Assembly (NCBI RefSeq): GCF_000364165.2
Contig: NZ_CP097810.1
Coordinates: 434,001-498,000 of the forward strand
Direction: 5' to 3'
Length of the DNA stretch: 64,000 nt
DNA from: Clostridium sp. MD294
GTDB lineage: Bacteria > Bacillota > Clostridia > Lachnospirales > Anaerotignaceae
Below are positions 1-9,741 of this stretch, piece by piece. The position numbers and the translations under genes were made by a program. Below the pieces are notes generated by a model, which was not told where the DNA came from, did not search any database, and saw only the letters and a list, made by a program, of their open reading frames with translations. How positions within the stretch are numbered: position 1 is the first letter of the stretch; every line of letters starts with the position of its first letter.

Positions 1-1398
1 AATATCATAAGGAGCAGCTTTTTCATACCAAGCAATCGCTTGTATATCTTCATTTTCTAAAAATATATCAGCAATCGCTTCCATAGCATATACTTTGCCC
101 TCTTGTATATCAATATTACTTTCTACTACCTCTAAATAATAACAATAAGCCTTTTGTGTATCTTTTTTAGTAAGTATACCCTCATAATAAATGTCACCTA
201 ATATACTTTTAGCATATACACTACCCATTTCAGCAGCTTTTTCATACCATGTAATTGCTTGTATATCTTCTTTCTCCAAATAAATATCACCTAATCTTGC
301 CAAAGCAAGAGAGGTTTTTGATGTAATAATGTCATTTTTCTTTTCAAAATCAATCACATTTTCATAATATTCAATTATTTTTTGTATTTCTACATTTTCA
401 ATAATATGATTTTGTGCCATATCAGCAAGCATAATATAGGCGTCAGCAGTATTTCCATCATTCTGTTCAGTAGCTTTTTGATAGTATTCCCAAGCCTTTT
501 GATAATTTACTTCATTATCATAACCAAAATAATAATAATTAGCTATTCTAAAATAATTTTCATTGGAATAGTTAAGCAAATATTGTTCCATAGAAGGCAA
601 ATTTTGTCCAGAATATTCCTTCCACAAATCAGAAAGTGATTGCCCTGTTAATGCTTCAAATGTTTGATATTCCATATTACCCTGTTGGCAAATTCTATGA
701 AGTTTCATAACAGTACCTTCTACCTTTTGATTTTCAATCCACATTAAAAAACCTGCAGCAACTTCATAGCCATCATAAAGTTCTCCTTCTATATATTGTT
801 TAGGAATAAAAGAATATCCATAACTTGAATACTCAGAAGTAATATATTCTGCCATACCTTCACAAAGCCAGAAAAAACAATGAATATTATAGTAATCCTG
901 TGCAATATGTACCAATTCATGTAGTATTACATTTTCTACTTCTTCTTCGCTATATTCAAATATATCTTCTCTTAAAATAATTGCATTATTTCCAAGTGTC
1001 ATACCAAAAGTATTATCATCAATCATATCAGAACCTATTAAAAATGTAACAACAGGCATATCAGTACTATATCCATACTTATTCCATATTTCACTAAAAT
1101 AGTTATTAAAAATTTGTTCTATGTATTGTTTTTGCTCCTTATTTAATATAGCATAATCATCTTTTATAATACATTTCGGTACATCGGTAAAAGAAAAATA
1201 GTATCTACTACCACTACTCAAGTTTGTAGTAGAATTTAGCATATCATCAATTTGTTCTGTATTTAATAGCAATTGTTGTTGTGTATTTTTTTGTTCTGTT
1301 TCAAAAATGATATGATAAAGTAAAACAAAATTACTTATATTTCCTATCATAAACAATACTAGAGTGATACAAAGACATACTTTTACTGACTTACTCAT
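1..1398 (-). CDS. Membrane-anchored HExxH metallopeptidase-like protein with Sel1/TPR-like repeats (3' end off window)
   Basis: The reading frame is open from an ATG at 1398 to the left edge (466 codons), so the C-terminus is missing. Residues 7-26 are a single hydrophobic signal anchor. A zinc-binding HELVH lies at residues 160-164, and a downstream EGMAEY at 180-185 supplies the third ligand expected in gluzincin (peptidase MA-like) enzymes. From about residue 280 there are degenerate 36-residue Sel1/TPR-like repeats with the AxxWYEKAA signature, which normally mediate protein contacts. The sequence therefore suggests an extracellular protease with a repeat scaffold. The substrate is unknown. 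The G-rich stretch just upstream of the ATG serves as ribosome binding site. The family call rests on the motif spacing; peptidase activity is inferred. Confidence 0.72.
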   Translation of the reverse strand, partial: MSKSVKVCLCITLVLFMIGNISNFVLLYHIIFETEQKNTQQQLLLNTEQIDDMLNSTTNLSSGSRYYFSFTDVPKCIIKDDYAILNKEQKQYIEQIFNNYFSEIWNKYGYSTDMPVVTFLIGSDMIDDNTFGMTLGNNAIILREDIFEYSEEEVENVILHELVHIAQDYYNIHCFFWLCEGMAEYITSEYSSYGYSFIPKQYIEGELYDGYEVAAGFLMWIENQKVEGTVMKLHRICQQGNMEYQTFEALTGQSLSDLWKEYSGQNLPSMEQYLLNYSNENYFRIANYYYFGYDNEVNYQKAWEYYQKATEQNDGNTADAYIMLADMAQNHIIENVEIQKIIEYYENVIDFEKKNDIITSKTSLALARLGDIYLEKEDIQAITWYEKAAEMGSVYAKSILGDIYYEGILTKKDTQKAYCYYLEVVESNIDIQEGKVYAMEAIADIFLENEDIQAIAWYEKAAPYDI

Positions 1399-1516
1399 AG
1401 AAAAATTCCCCCCCAATCATAAAATCAAATATATTTTTTACACAAAATAGTATATGAAAAATACTACCATAATAATATCATATTTGATTAAAATAGCAAG
1501 GGAATGTTTATGATTT

Positions 1517-1996
1517 TTAATATCCCATCTCTTTTAGTTTAGAACTTAATACTTTTAAACGCTCTCCTATCAATTCATCATCTTGACTTAATGTATTCAT
1601 AAAAAGTTTTATATCTTCTTCTAGCATATTATTTTCTGTACAAAACTCTACTGTCATGGCATCTCCTTGCAATCCAACTCTAGCAATAGAAGGATTTTGT
1701 TTGTCGTAAAAATTCTCATAGCGATATGCTTCACGAAAATATAATTTGCTTTCACAAATCAATATTGCTAAGTCAAGTACTCTATGTATAGGAAGTTCTT
1801 CTGATTGGCGTGACCATTTTCCTCCTGTATGACGCCATACTTTTGCAGAAATATCTACTTTTCCCCTGTCATTCCATTGTGCAAGACCAAGTGAAAGTCC
1901 TTTTGCGTCAGAATGATAGGCATATCTTCCATCTATATTTTCATAATTTTCAGAAATAACAACAGGTTTATGTTTTAAATTTGCAGGTATTTTCAT
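1517..1996 (-). CDS. Conserved hypothetical protein, DUF6530-like
   Basis: This encodes a 159-residue soluble protein with no signal peptide or membrane segment. The region around residues 30-70, with SDAKGLSLGLAQW and a W-rich KVWRHTGGKW stretch, resembles a family I recall as DUF6530, whose function is not known. The name is from memory and has not been checked. A clear AGGAGG lies upstream of the ATG at 1996. The gene is monocistronic, with its own strong promoter and an array of short direct repeats between the promoter and the ribosome binding site, so it is probably regulated. Confidence 0.7.
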   Translation of the reverse strand: MKIPANLKHKPVVISENYENIDGRYAYHSDAKGLSLGLAQWNDRGKVDISAKVWRHTGGKWSRQSEELPIHRVLDLAILICESKLYFREAYRYENFYDKQNPSIARVGLQGDAMTVEFCTENNMLEEDIKLFMNTLSQDDELIGERLKVLSSKLKEMGY

Positions 1997-2015
1997 ATTT
2001 GTCCTCCTTATTTTT

Positions 2016-2045
2016 ACTAAATTACTAAATTACTAAATTACTAAA
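2016..2045 (-). promoter_or_regulatory. Four direct 8-bp repeats at the transcription start (candidate operator)
   Basis: On the plus strand the unit ACTAAATT occurs at 2016-2023, 2024-2031 and 2032-2039, followed by ACTAAA at 2040-2045. The array directly abuts the -10 box of the minus-strand promoter, so it covers the expected start of transcription and the 5' untranslated region. The 8-bp phase is unusual for dimeric regulators. It could bind a repressor or be an RNA-level element. Confidence 0.55.
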
Positions 2046-2074
2046 ACATTAACATATCCTTTTACTGTTGTCAA
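2046..2074 (-). promoter_or_regulatory. SigA-type promoter for the DUF6530-like gene
   Basis: Reading the minus strand, TTGACA (2074-2069) is followed after 17 bases by TAATGT (2051-2046). The gene's ATG is 50 bases downstream of the -10 box. Confidence 0.7.
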
Positions 2075-2195
2075 TAATAAATTTTTATTAATATAAACGT
2101 TCTTAACATTTTATTAATTGCTTTTTTATCACTTTTATGGCAAAATAATAATGTCTGAAAAGACAATTACCCAACACAAAACCCTACAATTTTTC

Positions 2196-2235
2196 AAAAG
2201 GACACAGCAAAGTGAATACTTTGCTGTGTCCTTTT
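2196..2235 (-). terminator. Strong hairpin downstream of the 2244-2750 gene
   Basis: The perfect 17-bp arms AAAAGGACACAGCAAAG (2196-2212) and its complement (2219-2235) enclose a 6-base loop. On the minus strand the stem is followed by a short T-rich run, so it probably terminates the gene ending at 2244. Confidence 0.65.
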
Positions 2236-2243
2236 ATATGCCA

Positions 2244-2750
2244 TTATATTACTTCAATATGCAAATTTTTGATTTCTGCAAAATTACATTGTGTCTGAAA
2301 AATATTTTCTGCTAATGAAAACAAGGCTTCTGTAAAATATTTAATATGAAACAAACGAGAAAACAATTTATCGGATAAAATAGGTGTCATTATTTTAATA
2401 GGATAAGAAATCACTTGAAATTCCATATAAAATAAAATTTCTTCTGTATTTTGGTCTAGTGAAGCAGAAAGAGAAGCTACTTCTATAGTAAATCCCTTTT
2501 TTGAAGCTGCTTTTTCTATAGAATGACTTAATTTATTATGATATTCATTAACAAAATACACAATAGCATTTTGTATGTCATATTGAGAAACTGTTGTAGT
2601 AACAGTATCTGTAATTTCTTTTATACACATAGAAATACTTTTTAAAAAAGGTTGTAACACAGTGTTTGTATGCGACATCATTTTTTGAAGTAAAAAAGAA
2701 AAAGCAGCTTCATAGTTCAAATGATAAATGCTGCATTGTAATCGAAACAT
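2244..2750 (-). CDS. Hypothetical protein
   Basis: This encodes a 168-residue protein that I do not recognise. There is no signal peptide or clear membrane span. The middle (about residues 60-125) looks like mixed alpha/beta, with alternating hydrophobic residues and a possible amphipathic helix near residues 68-88. The ATG at 2750 is preceded by GGGAG at good spacing. The gene stands alone between convergent and divergent neighbours and has its own downstream hairpin. No function can be proposed. Confidence 0.6.
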   Translation of the reverse strand: MFRLQCSIYHLNYEAAFSFLLQKMMSHTNTVLQPFLKSISMCIKEITDTVTTTVSQYDIQNAIVYFVNEYHNKLSHSIEKAASKKGFTIEVASLSASLDQNTEEILFYMEFQVISYPIKIMTPILSDKLFSRLFHIKYFTEALFSLAENIFQTQCNFAEIKNLHIEVI

Positions 2751-2875
2751 AACAATTTCTCCCTTTCTATTGTTTTTATTAGCATAACATTATTTTTATC
2801 AAAATACAAATGGTATGTTTTTAAAATGAAAAATAATATACTTAAAAATATCTACTTTTGCTATATATTGTATTA

Positions 2876-2884
2876 TGCTATAAT
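2876..2884 (+). promoter_or_regulatory. Extended -10 promoter for the amidase/msrAB/asnS cluster
   Basis: TGC followed directly by TATAAT (2879-2884) matches an extended -10 element. No good -35 is present at 17 bases (TTTTGC at 2856). The start codon is 39 bases downstream. Confidence 0.55.
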
Positions 2885-2923
2885 GAAAAAATAATATAAA
2901 CAAAAATAAACGGTGGTGTGAAT

Positions 2924-3745
2924 ATGAAAACAGCATTATTACAGATGTCCGTTTCTGAGAGTAAACAACAAAATATAGAAAAAGCAATTTCTTTATTAGA
3001 ACAAAGTAAAAAAGAGTGTGCTGATATTGCAATATTGCCAGAAATGTTTTGTTGTCCTTATGCTACAGAAAACTTTCCTTTATATGCAGAATTTCCAGGC
3101 AGTACAGTATGGCAAGCACTTTCTCAAACAGCTAAAAAACTCCATATGTATATTGTTGGTGGTTCTATGCCAGAAAAAGGAGAAAATGGAGTAGTTTATA
3201 ATACTTGTTATGTTTTTGATAGAGAAGGAAAGCAAATAGCAAAGCATAGAAAAATGCACTTATTTGATATTAATGTGGCAGGAGGACAATATTTTAAAGA
3301 ATCTGATACATTAACAGCAGGAAATGAAATTACTGTATTTGATACTGAATTTGGTAAAATGGGTATTTGTATTTGTTACGACATTCGTTTTACAGAATTA
3401 TCTCGCATTATGGCACTAGAAGGAGCAAATATCATTATTGTGCCAGCTGCTTTTAATATGACAACAGGCCCAGCACATTGGGAAATATTATTTCGTACAA
3501 GAGCATTAGATAATCAAGTATATACCATAGGTGTCGCACCAGCTAGACAACAACATAGCACATATATTTCTTATGGTAATTCTATAGTGGTATCTCCTTG
3601 GGGAAAAGTGCTTACACGATTATCTGAAAAAGAAGAAATTGCTTTTTGTGATATAGATTTGAATGAAATCAATAAAGTCAGACAACAATTACCTATATTA
3701 GCACATAGGAGAAATGATATTTATACATTAAAAAGAAAAGAGTGA
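2924..3745 (+). CDS. Nitrilase-superfamily carbon-nitrogen hydrolase (omega-amidase/Nit2-like)
   Basis: This encodes a 273-residue amidase-type enzyme with the Glu-Lys-Cys triad of the nitrilase superfamily: Glu40 in [10 protein letters not shown], Lys in [10 protein letters not shown] (about 110) and Cys in CICYDIRF (about 148). The size and motifs match Nit2-like omega-amidases, which hydrolyse alpha-ketoglutaramate or similar amides. The exact substrate cannot be read from sequence. The ATG at 2924 is preferred to an in-frame GTG at 2918, because GGTGG at 2912-2916 is correctly spaced only for the ATG. It is the first gene of a plus-strand run, 7 bases before msrAB. Confidence 0.88.
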   Translation: MKTALLQMSVSESKQQNIEKAISLLEQSKKECADIAILPEMFCCPYATENFPLYAEFPGSTVWQALSQTAKKLHMYIVGGSMPEKGENGVVYNTCYVFDREGKQIAKHRKMHLFDINVAGGQYFKESDTLTAGNEITVFDTEFGKMGICICYDIRFTELSRIMALEGANIIIVPAAFNMTTGPAHWEILFRTRALDNQVYTIGVAPARQQHSTYISYGNSIVVSPWGKVLTRLSEKEEIAFCDIDLNEINKVRQQLPILAHRRNDIYTLKRKE

Positions 3746-3752
3746 TATATTT

Positions 3753-4691
3753 ATGAATAAACAAAAAATATATTTAGCAGGTGGTTGTTTTTGGGGAACG
3801 CAAAAATATATGCAGTTATTAGATGGTGTTTTAGATACTACAGTAGGCTATGCAAATGGTGATGAAGAATATACTAGTTATGAAGCAGTATGTAATGGCA
3901 GTGGTCATGCTGAAACAGTAGAAGTTATTTTTGACAGTGACAAAATATCACTTTTGCAGTTACTAGAAGATTTTTATAGAACAATAGACCCTACTTGTCA
4001 CTACAGACAAGGTATGGACGTAGGCATACAATATAGAACAGGCGTTTATTATATAGAACAAAGTCAAAAAGAAGTAATAGCACAATCTTTAAAAGAATTA
4101 CAAAAACAGTATCAAAAACCTGTTGTAGTGGAAAATCTGCCCTTAAAACATTTTTGTAAAGCAGAAGAATATCATCAAAATTATTTGAATAAAAATCCTA
4201 ATGGATATTGTCATATCAATATTGAAAAAATAATGAAACAAAAAAATCGTATTGTAGATGAAACAAAATATATAAAACCAGATAACGAAACATTGAAAGA
4301 AATGTTAACTCCTTTGCAATATGCAGTAACACAGCAAAACGAAACAGAACCTCCTTTTCAGAATAGTTACTATGATATGGAAAAAGAGGGTATCTATGTA
4401 GACATTACTACAGGAGAGCCTCTTTTTAGTTCTAAAGATAAATTTCAATCTGGTTGTGGTTGGCCAAGTTTTACAAAAGCCATAGACCCCAATACTATTT
4501 TAGAATATGACGATTTAAGTCATAATATGATAAGAACAGAAGTCAGAAGTAGATGTGGTAATGCACATTTAGGTCACGTTTTTGAAGAAAAATATGGCTT
4601 AAGATATTGTATTAACAGTGCTGCACTACATTTTATACCAAAAGAAGATATGAAAAAACAAGGATATGGAGAATTTTTAAAATTTTTGTAA
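3753..4691 (+). CDS. msrAB: Bifunctional peptide methionine sulfoxide reductase MsrA/MsrB
   Basis: This encodes a 312-residue fusion that reduces both stereoisomers of methionine sulfoxide in oxidised proteins. The N-terminal MsrA domain (about 1-160) has the catalytic GCFWG with Cys12. The C-terminal MsrB domain (about 178-312) has [19 protein letters not shown] and the catalytic Cys in [11 protein letters not shown]; a normal cysteine codon is used. The structural-zinc pattern is incomplete: the CxxC positions seen in zinc MsrB are not obvious. MsrA-first order is common in Firmicutes. It follows the amidase by 7 bases and precedes asnS by 11, suggesting one transcript. Confidence 0.95.
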   Translation: MNKQKIYLAGGCFWGTQKYMQLLDGVLDTTVGYANGDEEYTSYEAVCNGSGHAETVEVIFDSDKISLLQLLEDFYRTIDPTCHYRQGMDVGIQYRTGVYYIEQSQKEVIAQSLKELQKQYQKPVVVENLPLKHFCKAEEYHQNYLNKNPNGYCHINIEKIMKQKNRIVDETKYIKPDNETLKEMLTPLQYAVTQQNETEPPFQNSYYDMEKEGIYVDITTGEPLFSSKDKFQSGCGWPSFTKAIDPNTILEYDDLSHNMIRTEVRSRCGNAHLGHVFEEKYGLRYCINSAALHFIPKEDMKKQGYGEFLKFL

Positions 4692-4702
4692 TTAAGAAAG
4701 AA

Positions 4703-6115
4703 GTGATAACATTGCATTTTATACAGATAAAAGAGATTTACAAAAATCAAAAACAATATGCACAAAAAGAAATTACTGTAGCAGGCTGGATAAAAACAAC
4801 AAGGAGTTCCAAAACATTCGGATTTTTAGAATTAAATGATGGTACTTTTTTTAAAAATATGCAAATAGTGCTAGAACAAAATCAACTTAGTAATTATGCT
4901 GATGTAATAAAATGGAATGTAGGAACAGCTGTAATTATAAAAGGTATTCTGGAAGAAACACCTCATGCAAAACAGCCTTTTGAATTAAAAGCAAAACAAA
5001 TATTATTAGAGGGAAGCTGTGACAATTCTTATCCTTTGCAGAAAAAAAGGCATTCTTTTGAATATTTAAGAAAAATCGCTTATTTACGTCCCAGAACAAA
5101 TACATTTTCAGCGGTATTTAGAGTAAGGAGTTTAATTGCTTATGCTATACACACATTTTTTCAACAAAAAGGGTTTGTATATGTGCATACACCTATTATT
5201 ACAGGAAGTGACTGCGAAGGAGCAGGAGAAATGTTTTCTGTTACAACATTACCATTAAAAGAATTTCAAAATATACCTGTTACAGAAAATGGTGATATTG
5301 ATTTTACAAAAGACTTTTTTGGTAAACAAACTAATTTAACAGTAAGTGGTCAGCTTTCAGGAGAAACGTTTGCTATGGCTTTCCGCAATATTTATACATT
5401 TGGCCCAACATTTAGAGCAGAAAATTCTAATACTGCACGTCACGCTGCAGAATTTTGGATGGTAGAGCCTGAAATGGCTTTTGCAGATTTAGAAGATAAT
5501 ATGGAAGTAGCAGAAGAAATGTTAAAATATATTATATCATTTATATTAGAAAATGCACCAGAAGAAATGGCATTTTTTAATGAATTTATAGATAAAGGAC
5601 TTCTAAAAAGATTAGAAAACATTGTTTGTTCTGATTTTGAAAGAATAACTTATACACAAGCCATTACCATATTAGAAAAAGTACAAAACAGATTTGTATA
5701 TCCTGTAAAATGGGGTATAGATTTGCAAACAGAACACGAAAGATATTTAACAGAAGAAATATTTCAAAAACCTGTTTTTGTAACAGATTATCCTAAAGAC
5801 ATTAAAGCATTTTATATGAGAATTAATGATGACAACAAAACAGTTGCAGCTATGGATTTACTTGTTCCTAATATAGGAGAAATTATAGGAGGAAGCCAAA
5901 GAGAGGAAAGATTAGACAAATTAGAAAAAAGAATGAATGAATTATCTATGAAAAAAGAAGATTATTGGTGGTATGTTGATTTAAGAAGATACGGTAGCAC
6001 ACGCCACTCTGGTTTTGGATTAGGCTTTGAAAGAGCTGTAATGTATTTGACAGGTATGAGCAATATTAGAGATGTTATACCTTATCCCAGAACAGTACAC
6101 AATGCAGAATATTAA
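4703..6115 (+). CDS. asnS: Asparagine-tRNA ligase
   Basis: This encodes a class II aminoacyl-tRNA synthetase of 470 residues, close to the usual 463-466. The N-terminal OB-fold anticodon domain contains [22 protein letters not shown]. Motif 2 appears as the [21 protein letters not shown] region (around residue 240, split here by description). Motif 3 is [15 protein letters not shown] near the C-terminus, followed by RDVIPYPRT. The start is uncertain: GTG at 4703, or TTG at 4712 with GAAAGAAG upstream. No T-box leader is visible; the gene appears to be read from the upstream cluster. Confidence 0.95.
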   Translation: MITLHFIQIKEIYKNQKQYAQKEITVAGWIKTTRSSKTFGFLELNDGTFFKNMQIVLEQNQLSNYADVIKWNVGTAVIIKGILEETPHAKQPFELKAKQILLEGSCDNSYPLQKKRHSFEYLRKIAYLRPRTNTFSAVFRVRSLIAYAIHTFFQQKGFVYVHTPIITGSDCEGAGEMFSVTTLPLKEFQNIPVTENGDIDFTKDFFGKQTNLTVSGQLSGETFAMAFRNIYTFGPTFRAENSNTARHAAEFWMVEPEMAFADLEDNMEVAEEMLKYIISFILENAPEEMAFFNEFIDKGLLKRLENIVCSDFERITYTQAITILEKVQNRFVYPVKWGIDLQTEHERYLTEEIFQKPVFVTDYPKDIKAFYMRINDDNKTVAAMDLLVPNIGEIIGGSQREERLDKLEKRMNELSMKKEDYWWYVDLRRYGSTRHSGFGLGFERAVMYLTGMSNIRDVIPYPRTVHNAEY

Positions 6116-6130
6116 AAGGAGGAAAATACT

Positions 6131-6370
6131 ATGATTGATAAATATGTTATTAGTGGAATAAACGAAATATGGTATCACTTAAAAAAATATAAAGATAGAA
6201 CAGATGAATGGAGAGCAGACTTTTATGATGTAGAGGAACAGTTAATTTGTAGCTTTGAAGGTGATGAAGAAACAATGGAACGTTTACAATCAGATGAAGA
6301 AACTTATGCTATGGTAACAGAAATGGTAGATATTGCTATTAATATGCTGGGAGTAGATTTTGTATTATAA
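6131..6370 (+). CDS. Small acidic hypothetical protein
   Basis: This encodes a 79-residue protein rich in Asp/Glu, with no membrane segment and no family I recognise. The ATG follows a perfect AAAGGAGG 15 bases after the asnS stop, so it is probably translated from the asnS transcript. Confidence 0.65.
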   Translation: MIDKYVISGINEIWYHLKKYKDRTDEWRADFYDVEEQLICSFEGDEETMERLQSDEETYAMVTEMVDIAINMLGVDFVL

Positions 6371-6416
6371 ATTTTTTGAACAGTTTTGATACTTTGTAAT
6401 GCTTTGGGGGAAAAAT

Positions 6417-6662
6417 ATGAAAACTAATACAAAAGTAATATTATTAGCAATTTTGTCCTTTTTTGCATTTTATTTGTTTAACCAATATATTTTATGTGGC
6501 ATAGGTTTTTTGTTAATAATAGGCAGAGATAGCTATGAACTGTCTTATCATATGCCTTCTTATACAGGAATAGCACTTATTGCATCACTTATTGTTACTT
6601 ACACTTACATTATAATAAAAAAAATAAATGTCTTACTGGAAGAAATAAAAAAAATAAAATAA
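6417..6662 (+). CDS. Small two-span membrane protein
   Basis: This encodes an 81-residue protein with two hydrophobic segments (about residues 6-36 and 49-67) and a lysine-rich C-terminal tail. The start at 6417 is chosen because GGGGG at 6406-6410 is correctly placed for it; an earlier in-frame ATG at 6399 would place that site inside the gene. No family was recognised. Confidence 0.6.
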   Translation: MKTNTKVILLAILSFFAFYLFNQYILCGIGFLLIIGRDSYELSYHMPSYTGIALIASLIVTYTYIIIKKINVLLEEIKKIK

Positions 6663-6756
6663 TTAAAAAAATAATATTTTGTGGAACAAATCAAAAAAGC
6701 CTATCGTCTTATATTATAGAAAACAATAAATGATGTATATTTAGGAGGAAAATATT

Positions 6757-7728
6757 ATGAAAAAAATGTGTGCAATACTTGCGACAATGATTGCTTTTTC
6801 TACAGTAAGTACAATGACGATATTTGCAGATGAGGTACAGCAGAAATTACCATTAGTAAAGGAATTACCAGAAATGAAAGAATTAGAACAAAGCGATGCA
6901 AAAATGGAAAGCCAATACATGACCAAAAGTGGAACAATAAAATCAATAGAAAAAGAAAAAGACTATTATACAATTTCTGTTGCACTACCAGATGATGAAT
7001 TTGGTATAGTATATACTGTAAATGAAAATGCTTTTATTGTAAATAGTGAAAACGGCAATTTTATGACATTTGATGAATTAAAAAGTGACATGAATATTAC
7101 TGCTATTGTAGCAAAAAATTCCCCTATGACAATGAGCCTGCCCCCTATAACAAATGCAGTAGTATTGGTAGTAGGAGAACAAAATTTTGCAGCAACAGGA
7201 TATTTTAATGAAGAATTGATAAGCGAAGATACTCCAGCAATGCTACAATTAAATATTTCAGAAGAAACAAAAATTGTAGATATGGCAGGTAGCAAAAAAT
7301 TATTTACACAAGATGATGTAAAAAATCAAGACTGTCTTGTAGTATATGGTATAACAACAAGAAGTATACCAGCACAAACAAATCCTGTATTTGTAATGAT
7401 ATTAGATAAGCAAGAAATAGAAGAAGAAAAGGAAGAAGAAATTATTGACACAATACAGCAACAGGAAATGGGAGAAAAAGAAGAACAAACAGAACCAACA
7501 TCAAATGCAGTAAATTTTGTACCTTTGAGAGAAATTGCAGAAAATAAAGGCTTTACTGTAACATGGGCAGCAAACGATAAGCCAGTGTTATTACAAAAAG
7601 ATGACGTAACAATAGAAATTGTAGTAGGACAAAAAGAATATAAAAAAGGAACAGAAGTATTACAAGCAGAAAAAGCTCCTGAATTAATAAAATCTAAAAT
7701 TTATGTGAGCGAAAATATATTACCATAA
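6757..7728 (+). CDS. Secreted protein with C-terminal copper-amine-oxidase-like (stalk) domain
   Basis: This encodes a 323-residue protein with a cleavable signal peptide (residues 1-24, ending TIFA). The central 200 residues are beta-rich, with no recognised family. An acidic linker, rich in Glu, lies near residues 220-245. The final 75 residues begin NFVPLREIAENKGFTVTW and match the copper amine oxidase N-terminal-like domain common on clostridial surface proteins, used as a structural module rather than an enzyme. An AGGAGG lies upstream. It converges on the related stalk-domain genes at 7782-9672. Confidence 0.78.
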   Translation: MKKMCAILATMIAFSTVSTMTIFADEVQQKLPLVKELPEMKELEQSDAKMESQYMTKSGTIKSIEKEKDYYTISVALPDDEFGIVYTVNENAFIVNSENGNFMTFDELKSDMNITAIVAKNSPMTMSLPPITNAVVLVVGEQNFAATGYFNEELISEDTPAMLQLNISEETKIVDMAGSKKLFTQDDVKNQDCLVVYGITTRSIPAQTNPVFVMILDKQEIEEEKEEEIIDTIQQQEMGEKEEQTEPTSNAVNFVPLREIAENKGFTVTWAANDKPVLLQKDDVTIEIVVGQKEYKKGTEVLQAEKAPELIKSKIYVSENILP

Positions 7729-7752
7729 AAACTATTATATTAAAGAAGCACT

Positions 7753-7774
7753 CCCCCTCAAAGTAATGAGGGGG
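7753..7774. terminator. Bidirectional terminator between convergent secreted-protein genes
   Basis: CCCCCTC (7753-7759) pairs with GAGGGGG (7768-7774) around an AT loop. An A/T-rich tail follows on both sides, so it can serve both the gene ending at 7728 and the one ending at 7782. Confidence 0.7.
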
Positions 7775-7781
7775 TATATTA

Positions 7782-8708
7782 TTATTTACATATTATTTTA
7801 ATTGTTTGTACATTATCTAAACTTCTTATTTTATTGTCCATTACAAAATAATAATCCTGATGTCCATTTCCCATACCTTCCTGCACATCTATAATATTCA
7901 TTTTTTCATCATCTACATAAATTTGCATATGTTCTTTTGCAAAATCAGCATTTTGTGCTATCACATGATTGTCAATATTAATAGTATACATTTTATTTAA
8001 TAGTGCCATCAGTTCTGACGTATATTCCATAACATTTTGATAAATAGCCAAGTCTAAATAAGTTTTACCATCCTTTGAGCCATACATAGAAATATTACTT
8101 AAATATTGATAATTTTCTCCTGATATTTCAAATTCTCCCAATTTATTTTTAATCAATTCTATTGTAAAACTTGAAATAACTTCTGTTCTATTTTGGTCAT
8201 ATTCCGTTTTAATATCTATTCTCCAATCTGGAACATAATCAAAACATATTTTTCTTTCCTCTGGATACCATACAACATCACCAAAATATTCTAAATAATC
8301 CATCAATATAATTGTTTTACCACCAATATTATAAGAAGGAACTTTCTGTCCTTCAAAACATGTTATAATATCTGTTTGATAGATGTTTTTAAAAAAAGTG
8401 CCTATTGTTTTATTAGTTTTTTGTGGCACATAATCAGCTGTAATTTTTTTTGTTTCATTATATTCTATTACTAATTGACGCAGCCATTCACTATAGTCTA
8501 CATCAAAACCATACTTTTCCAAATCTTCAGCAACAATACCTGTATACCCGTTAATGTTGTAAGAAGGTATTGCTTTTCCATTTACATAAGCAACAATATC
8601 TGTATATACTGCTTTTTCTACCACTTTTGTAGTAGCATAGCTAATTGTATGAAATGAAATAAATGCACTACAAAATATAAATAACAATAATATATGTTTT
8701 TTTCTCAT
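7782..8708 (-). CDS. Secreted stalk-domain protein, paralogue B
   Basis: This encodes a 308-residue protein with a signal peptide (about residues 1-25). Two similar modules follow: VNGKAIPSYNINGYTGIVAED with YGFDV, then VPSYNIGGKTIILMDYL with GDVVWY. The pattern of a short beta-hairpin and a conserved Y/N-N-I-x-G resembles the copper-amine-oxidase-like stalk fold. The C-terminal 50 residues carry GMGNGHQDYYF, shared with the paralogue upstream. The start at 8708 follows AAGGGA and is 22 bases after the paralogue's stop, indicating an operon. It is a tandem duplication product with no enzymatic motif seen. Confidence 0.75.
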   Translation of the reverse strand: MRKKHILLLFIFCSAFISFHTISYATTKVVEKAVYTDIVAYVNGKAIPSYNINGYTGIVAEDLEKYGFDVDYSEWLRQLVIEYNETKKITADYVPQKTNKTIGTFFKNIYQTDIITCFEGQKVPSYNIGGKTIILMDYLEYFGDVVWYPEERKICFDYVPDWRIDIKTEYDQNRTEVISSFTIELIKNKLGEFEISGENYQYLSNISMYGSKDGKTYLDLAIYQNVMEYTSELMALLNKMYTINIDNHVIAQNADFAKEHMQIYVDDEKMNIIDVQEGMGNGHQDYYFVMDNKIRSLDNVQTIKIICK

Positions 8709-8730
8709 AAATATATCCCTTTCTAGTAAA

Positions 8731-9672
8731 TTATTTGTATGTTATTTCAAACGATTGTATATTTTCTTTATTTTTTATATCGGTATCCAAATATAAATAA
8801 TAATCATGATGGCCATTTCCTAGCCCTTCTCCTACAGATTTAATATTTATTTTTTCACCATTAACATATATTGTAACATGTTGATTTGCTATATCAGCAT
8901 TTGGATATCTAATTTCACCTTCTTTGTCTATTGTTACAATGTCATATAACATACGACCAAGTTCAGTTGTTTGAGATAAAACTCTTTGATAAAGAGAAAA
9001 ACGAATGTATAATCCTTGTTCTTTATCCCAGCTGAGCCTAATATCTGATATGTAATTTCTGTTTTCTCCAGTGCTGTCAAATGTTCCATTGCTATTTTTA
9101 TTTGCTTTTATAGTAAAATCCAAAATTTCTTTTGAAGTATCTCCTTTATGGTCATCTTCTAAAGTAATTTCCCAATCAGGTGTATAATCAAAACAAATTT
9201 TTCTTTGGTCAGCGTACCATTTTACATCACCATAAATAGCAAGGTCATCTATAAAAATAAGTATTTTTCCATTGACATTATAAGAGTTAATTTCATGGCT
9301 ATACATATTATTGATGTGTGTAATAATGCCAGAAGGAGATACTTCTTCAGATACAAAAGTATTTTCCAGTAATATGCCATCTGCTGTAACCTCTTTCCAA
9401 CTACCGTCATAATAAATTTCTAAAGAAGTATTAGAAGTTTCGGGGTCAGTATAATAAAACACTTCAAAACCATATTCGTTCAAATCTTCAGCAACAATAG
9501 CAGTATTCCCGTTTATATTATAAGATGGTATTGGTATGCCATTAATATATGCTGTAATATCTGTATATTCTATTTTTAAAATTTTTTCAGTGTTTTCAAC
9601 AGTATTACAGGAAATAATAAAAAATGATACTAAAATGGTATAAAGTGAAAATAATAAATTTTGTTTTTTCAT
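8731..9672 (-). CDS. Lipoprotein with stalk-like domains, paralogue A
   Basis: This encodes a 313-residue lipoprotein. Its hydrophobic leader ends in the lipobox IISC, unlike paralogue B, which has an ordinary signal peptide. It shares with B the blocks IPSYNINGNTAIVAEDLNEY, RKICFDYTPDW and GLGNGHHDYYLY in the same order. The ATG at 9672 is preferred over an in-frame GTG at 9690, because AGGGGG lies between them at proper spacing. As first gene of the pair, it probably sits on the membrane while B is released. No function is known. Confidence 0.75.
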   Translation of the reverse strand: MKKQNLLFSLYTILVSFFIISCNTVENTEKILKIEYTDITAYINGIPIPSYNINGNTAIVAEDLNEYGFEVFYYTDPETSNTSLEIYYDGSWKEVTADGILLENTFVSEEVSPSGIITHINNMYSHEINSYNVNGKILIFIDDLAIYGDVKWYADQRKICFDYTPDWEITLEDDHKGDTSKEILDFTIKANKNSNGTFDSTGENRNYISDIRLSWDKEQGLYIRFSLYQRVLSQTTELGRMLYDIVTIDKEGEIRYPNADIANQHVTIYVNGEKINIKSVGEGLGNGHHDYYLYLDTDIKNKENIQSFEITYK

Positions 9673-9741
9673 AGCAATCCCCCTATTCACATAACAAAGT
9701 AACTATAGTCATTTTAGCATATATATTATTAAAGTACAAAT

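Noticed and set aside
4560..4660. Selenocysteine in the MsrB domain
   Set aside because: The catalytic position is a normal Cys codon (RYCINS); no in-frame TGA is present.
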